Source: Bacillota bacterium
GTDB lineage: Bacteria > Bacillota > Clostridia > Lachnospirales > Lachnospiraceae
Assembly (NCBI GenBank): GCA_023420085.1
Contig: JAEZWQ010000004.1
Coordinates: 1 to 44,417, forward strand
Length of the DNA stretch: 44,417 bases
Reading direction: 5' to 3'
Part shown: positions 41,398 through 44,417 of the stretch, piece by piece
Position numbering within the stretch: position 1 is the first letter of the stretch
Layout: every line of letters starts with the position of its first letter
Notes under the pieces: generated by a model
What the model was told of the DNA's origin: nothing
The model's input: only the letters and a program-made list of their open reading frames with translations
Databases searched by the model: none
Program-made: the position numbers and the translations under genes

Positions 41398-41885
41398 ATA
41401 TAGTATTACATGAACCAGAGATACCTCATAACACAGGTGCAATTGGAAGAACATGTGTAGCTACTAATACTAAGCTCCATCTAATCGAGCCATTAGGATT
41501 TAAAATAGATGATAAAAATTTAAAAAGATCTGGGTTAGATTATTGGAGTAAATTAAAAGTTTTTTATTATAGTAGTTTTGAAGAATTTTTAGAAAAAAAT
41601 AATTATCCAAAGATATTTATGGCAACAACTAAGGCAGAAAAATCGTATCACGAGGTTAAATATAACGAAGATGATTATATAATGTTTGGTAAAGAAAGTG
41701 CAGGTATACCAGAAGAAATATTGGTCGAATATAGAAGTACATGCATAAGAATACCAATGGCAGGAGAGATTCGCTCGTTAAACTTAGCTAATTCAGCATC
41801 TATAATACTATATGAAGCACTACGACAAAATAATTTTAATAATCTAACAAGAGTGGGTAGTCTACATAGATTGAGATGGAAATAA
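41394..41885 (+). CDS. trmL: tRNA (cytidine/uridine-34 2'-O)-methyltransferase
   Basis: A 163-aa SPOUT methyltransferase that modifies the wobble base of leucine tRNAs using SAM. Diagnostic parts are LHEPEIPHNTGAIGRTC near the start, LHLIEPLGFKID near 29, FGKESAGIPEEIL near 98, and the knot IRIPMAGEIRSLNLANSASI near 117. GAGGAG lies before the ATG, which overlaps the aminotransferase stop. Last gene of the operon; no strong terminator follows directly. Confidence 0.93.
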   Translation: MNIVLHEPEIPHNTGAIGRTCVATNTKLHLIEPLGFKIDDKNLKRSGLDYWSKLKVFYYSSFEEFLEKNNYPKIFMATTKAEKSYHEVKYNEDDYIMFGKESAGIPEEILVEYRSTCIRIPMAGEIRSLNLANSASIILYEALRQNNFNNLTRVGSLHRLRWK

Positions 41886-41929
41886 ATATTTATCTTGTAA
41901 GCTATATATGATGTATTAATAATAACTGC

Positions 41930-41957
41930 TTGACAAATTCGATAAAATCATTAAAAT
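41930..41957 (+). promoter_or_regulatory. Promoter of greA-lysS
   Basis: TTGACA (41930-41935), 16-base spacer and TAAAAT (41952-41957). The start point would be near 41964, just before the leader hairpin. Confidence 0.75.
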
Positions 41958-41967
41958 ATAACATACT

Positions 41968-42006
41968 AAACACTGGATGATCGGGAATCTGATTTATACA
42001 GTGTTT
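41968..42006 (+). promoter_or_regulatory. Leader hairpin of greA
   Basis: AAACACTG (41968-41975) pairs perfectly with CAGTGTTT (41999-42006), enclosing 23 bases with an internal GAT-CGGGA-ATC stem. It begins about four bases after the predicted transcription start. No U-run follows, so it is a 5'-leader structure rather than a clear terminator. It may stabilise the transcript or regulate greA. Confidence 0.6.
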
Positions 42007-42035
42007 ATTCTATGATTATAAAAATTGAGGTATAT

Positions 42036-42512
42036 ATGGAAGGTAAGAAAAATATATTAACTCGTGATGGTTTAAGAAAATTAGAAGAAGAGATTCACGA
42101 TTTAAAGGTTAATAAACGTAAGGAATCTGCTCAAAATTTAAAAGAAGCAAGAGAACAAGGTGATTTATCTGAAAATGCTGAATATGATGCAGCAAAAGAG
42201 GAACAAGCTAATATAGAAAAAAGAATTGGCGATATTGAAGAAATCTTAAAAAATGCAGAAATAATTGAAGATAATGATATAAATACTGATATAATAAGTA
42301 TAGGATGTACTGTAAAACTATTAGACTATGATATGGAAGAGGAAGTTGAATATACTATAGTTGGTTCTACAGAAGCCGATGTTTTAAATAATAAAATATC
42401 GAATGAGTCTCCTGTTGGAGAAGCACTACTTGGAAAAGAAGTAGGAGATGAGTTTTTTGTTGAAACTAAAGGTGGAGAACTTAAATTTAAGGTACTAGAA
42501 ATCAAGAAATAG
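42036..42512 (+). CDS. greA: Transcription elongation factor GreA
   Basis: GreA rescues backtracked RNA polymerase by stimulating transcript cleavage. The protein is 158 aa, the standard length. The N-terminal coiled coil contains LTRDGLRKLEEEIHDL and the acidic tip in LSENAEYDAAKEEQ; the C-terminal globular domain contains SPVGEALLGKEVGDEFFVET. A frame extension to 42012 exists, but GAGG precedes the ATG at 42036. It is 20 bases upstream of lysS, a pairing common in Bacillota. Confidence 0.96.
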   Translation: MEGKKNILTRDGLRKLEEEIHDLKVNKRKESAQNLKEAREQGDLSENAEYDAAKEEQANIEKRIGDIEEILKNAEIIEDNDINTDIISIGCTVKLLDYDMEEEVEYTIVGSTEADVLNNKISNESPVGEALLGKEVGDEFFVETKGGELKFKVLEIKK

Positions 42513-42532
42513 TTATTTAGAAAGGAAGCGTT

Positions 42533-44023
42533 ATGCACGAACAAGAACAAGTTCAGGATATTCATGAGCTACTTAGAGTAAAAAGAGAAAAACTAAAGGA
42601 ACTTCAAGAGGCAGGTAAAAATCCATTTGAGATAATGAAGTATGATGTAACTAATCATACATCTGATATAAAAAATGGATTTGATGAATTTGAAGGCAAA
42701 ACAGTAACAATTGCTGGACGTATGATGTCTAAACGTGTCATGGGAAAAGCTTCCTTTGCAAATATTGCTGACCTAAAAGGAAATATACAGACATATATAA
42801 GACGTGATGACGTTGGGGAAGAAGTATATAAAGATTTTAAGAAATATGATATGGGAGATATTCTTGGTATAACTGGTTATGTATTTAAGACAAAGACTGG
42901 AGAAATATCTATCCATGCAACAGATGTAGTACTTTTATCAAAGAGTTTACAAGTTTTACCAGAAAAGTTCCATGGACTTAAAGATACAGATATGAGGTAT
43001 AGACAAAGATATGTAGACTTAATTGTAAATCCTGAAGTTAAGGATACATTTGTTAAGAGATCTCTTATTTTAAGAGAAGTAAGAAATTTCTTTGATAATA
43101 GAGGGTATTTAGAAGTTGAAACACCTGTATTAACAACTGAAGCAGGGGGTGCATCAGCAAGACCATTTATTGCACATTATAATGCGCTGGATGAAGATGT
43201 AAAACTAAGAATTTCACTTGAACTATATTTAAAAAGATTAATTGTAGGCGGTATGGAGAGAGTCTATGAAATAGGAAGAGTATTTAGAAATGAAGGTCTT
43301 TCTGTAAGACATAACCCAGAATTCACATTACTTGAGGCTTATCAAGCCTTTACTGACTATCATGGAATGATGGATCTTGCTGAAGATCTTATTAGATATG
43401 TAGCTGAAAAAGTTCTAGGTACAACTGTAATTACATATGGTGATGTAGAGATAGATTTTGCAAAACCATTTGAAAGACTGACAATGGTTGAAGCAGTTAA
43501 AAAATATACAGGAATTGATTTTGCTGATATTAAGGATACCAATGAGGCTAAAGCATTAGCGAAAAAACATGATATAGAGTTTGAAGATAGACATGAAAAA
43601 GGGGATATTCTCAACTTATTCTTTGAAGAATATGTAGAAGAAAAACTTGATCAACCTACTTTTATCATGGATCATCCTGTAGAAATTTCACCACTTGCAA
43701 AAAGAAAACCACAGGATCCTAATTATACTGAGCGTTTTGAATTATTTATAACTAAGAGGGAAATTGCTAACGCGTTCTCCGAGCTAAATGATCCAATTGA
43801 TCAAAGGTATAGATTTGAAATGCAAGAAAAACTTAGGGCTCAAGGTGATGATGAGGCACATTCTATTGATGAAGACTTCCTTACAGCCTTAGAATATGGA
43901 ATGCCACCTACTGGAGGAATAGGTATCGGTATTGATAGACTTGTTATGTTATTGACTAATTCTCAAGCTATAAGAGATGTACTATTCTTCCCAACAATGA
44001 AATCATTACCAAACGATAAGTAA
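42533..44023 (+). CDS. lysS: Lysine-tRNA ligase (class II)
   Basis: A 496-aa class II aminoacyl-tRNA synthetase charging tRNA-Lys. The N-terminal OB-fold anticodon-binding domain spans about 55-155 (VTIAGRMMSKRVMGKASF). Motif 1 follows at MRYRQRYVDLIVNPEV, motif 2 at YEIGRVFRNEGLSVRHNPEF and motif 3 at MPPTGGIGIGIDRLVMLL. AAGGAAG precedes the ATG. It is cotranscribed with greA. No clear terminator is seen in the 67 bases before the IS end. Confidence 0.98.
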   Translation: MHEQEQVQDIHELLRVKREKLKELQEAGKNPFEIMKYDVTNHTSDIKNGFDEFEGKTVTIAGRMMSKRVMGKASFANIADLKGNIQTYIRRDDVGEEVYKDFKKYDMGDILGITGYVFKTKTGEISIHATDVVLLSKSLQVLPEKFHGLKDTDMRYRQRYVDLIVNPEVKDTFVKRSLILREVRNFFDNRGYLEVETPVLTTEAGGASARPFIAHYNALDEDVKLRISLELYLKRLIVGGMERVYEIGRVFRNEGLSVRHNPEFTLLEAYQAFTDYHGMMDLAEDLIRYVAEKVLGTTVITYGDVEIDFAKPFERLTMVEAVKKYTGIDFADIKDTNEAKALAKKHDIEFEDRHEKGDILNLFFEEYVEEKLDQPTFIMDHPVEISPLAKRKPQDPNYTERFELFITKREIANAFSELNDPIDQRYRFEMQEKLRAQGDDEAHSIDEDFLTALEYGMPPTGGIGIGIDRLVMLLTNSQAIRDVLFFPTMKSLPNDK

Positions 44024-44090
44024 TAAAAGGTTAGAGAATTAAGAATTGGTATATAAAAGTTATAATAAGATTACCCAATTTGTAGTAAGG

Positions 44091-44417
44091 TGACCCCAAA
44101 AAGTTGGACCTAAAAAATCAATTTTTTGGAGGTCAGTTTTTTCATGGCAAAATATAGTACAGAATTAAAAATGAAAGTAGTGAAAGCATACCTAAATAAT
44201 GAAGGTGGCTATGAATTTTTAGCTAAGAAATATGGAATTAGTAATAAATCAATTATAGGAATATGGATTAACGCCTTTAATTCACAAGGATATGATGGTA
44301 TAAAAGTTTCTAGAAAAAATAATAAATACTCTTTTGAATTCAAGCAAAATATAGTAAAGTTATACTTAACAGGAGAAATGTCCTATCAAGAGCTTGCTAA
44401 TCAATTTAAGATTAATA
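44091..44417 (+). mobile_element. Left end of an IS3-like insertion sequence (cut by window end)
   Basis: The end sequence TGACCCCAAAAAGTTGGACC at 44091-44110 is typical of terminal inverted repeats of IS3/IS150-type elements. An AT hairpin (AAAAAAT-CA-ATTTTTT) and a ribosome-binding site GGAGG follow, then a transposase orfA. The right end is outside the window. It was inserted just downstream of lysS. Confidence 0.88.
44144..44417 (+). CDS. IS3-family transposase orfA, partial
   Basis: The frame starts MAKYSTELKMKVVKAYLNNE and is open to the window end (91 codons seen). It holds two helix-turn-helix units: EFLAKKYGISNKSIIGIWI and ELANQFKIN, the repeated HTH arrangement of IS150-group OrfA proteins, which bind the IS ends. 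GGAGG lies 9 bases upstream. A downstream orfB with the DDE catalytic domain would be expected, reached by frameshift, but lies beyond the window. Confidence 0.88.
   Translation, partial: MAKYSTELKMKVVKAYLNNEGGYEFLAKKYGISNKSIIGIWINAFNSQGYDGIKVSRKNNKYSFEFKQNIVKLYLTGEMSYQELANQFKIN

Noticed and set aside
1..44417. CRISPR arrays, rRNA genes, prophage structural genes or toxin-antitoxin pairs
   Set aside because: No regularly spaced repeats, rRNA signatures or phage-type gene sets were found on reading both strands.

Overview
The window is AT-rich, with strong AGGAGG-type ribosome-binding sites, heavy use of ATA, AGA and TTA codons, a CIRCE-controlled hrcA-grpE-dnaK-dnaJ operon, and anaerobe-type metabolism (Fhs/FolD, purine and amino-acid breakdown). 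This points to a low-GC anaerobic Bacillota of the Clostridia/Tissierellia kind. The species cannot be named from the sequence alone.

Layout. (1) 183-5674, minus strand: one operon reading regulator > ygeX > ygeY > ygeW > arcC, with a good promoter at 5704-5732. (2) 6000-8468, minus strand: an Rrf2 regulator, MgtE magnesium channel and S1-domain protein operon. (3) 8585-13390, plus strand: the heat-shock operon hrcA-grpE-dnaK-dnaJ behind a sigma-A promoter and a perfect CIRCE, followed by rpmF on its own promoter. (4) 13707-14303: a 600-base AT-rich gap. (5) 14247-19996: the mglBAC-galM-like-galK galactose operon. (6) 20158-22577: a GntR (YtrA-type)-ABC ATPase-ABC permease operon with a palindrome in its promoter. 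A 55-codon pspC gene converges on it from the minus strand and shares its terminator. (7) 23020-29257: a structured leader or small RNA, then ssnA and ygfK, a CAT-anticodon tRNA that looks like tRNA-Ile2, and an NCS2 purine permease. (8) 29372-35258: fhs-folD-Mur-ligase-like-priA, tightly packed. (9) 35297-37897: an accessory patch with a 47-aa small gene, a truncated helicase, a truncated DUF1848 gene, an MFS transporter, a broken small ORF and a large inverted repeat. (10) 37926-38858, minus strand: a thioredoxin-reductase-like flavoprotein without the redox CxxC. (11) 38940-41885: nth, a 31-aa membrane peptide, an Lrp/AsnC regulator, an aminotransferase and trmL. (12) 41930-44023: greA with a hairpin leader, then lysS. 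(13) 44091-end: the left end of an IS3-like element.

The main biological theme is that regions 1 and 7 together carry ygeX, ygeY, ygeW, arcC, ssnA, ygfK and a purine permease. These match the gene set known in E. coli (the xdh/yge/ssnA/ygf region) and in gut anaerobes, where it has been linked to anaerobic purine or urate breakdown. A plausible flow is: permease brings in a purine base; SsnA and YgfK act on the ring; YgeY and YgeW handle ureido intermediates; YgeX turns 2,3-diaminopropionate into pyruvate and ammonia; ArcC makes ATP from carbamoyl phosphate. HyuA-type hydantoinase and xanthine dehydrogenase subunits are not in the window. The most interesting unexplained element is the roughly 125-nt foldable RNA directly upstream of ssnA.
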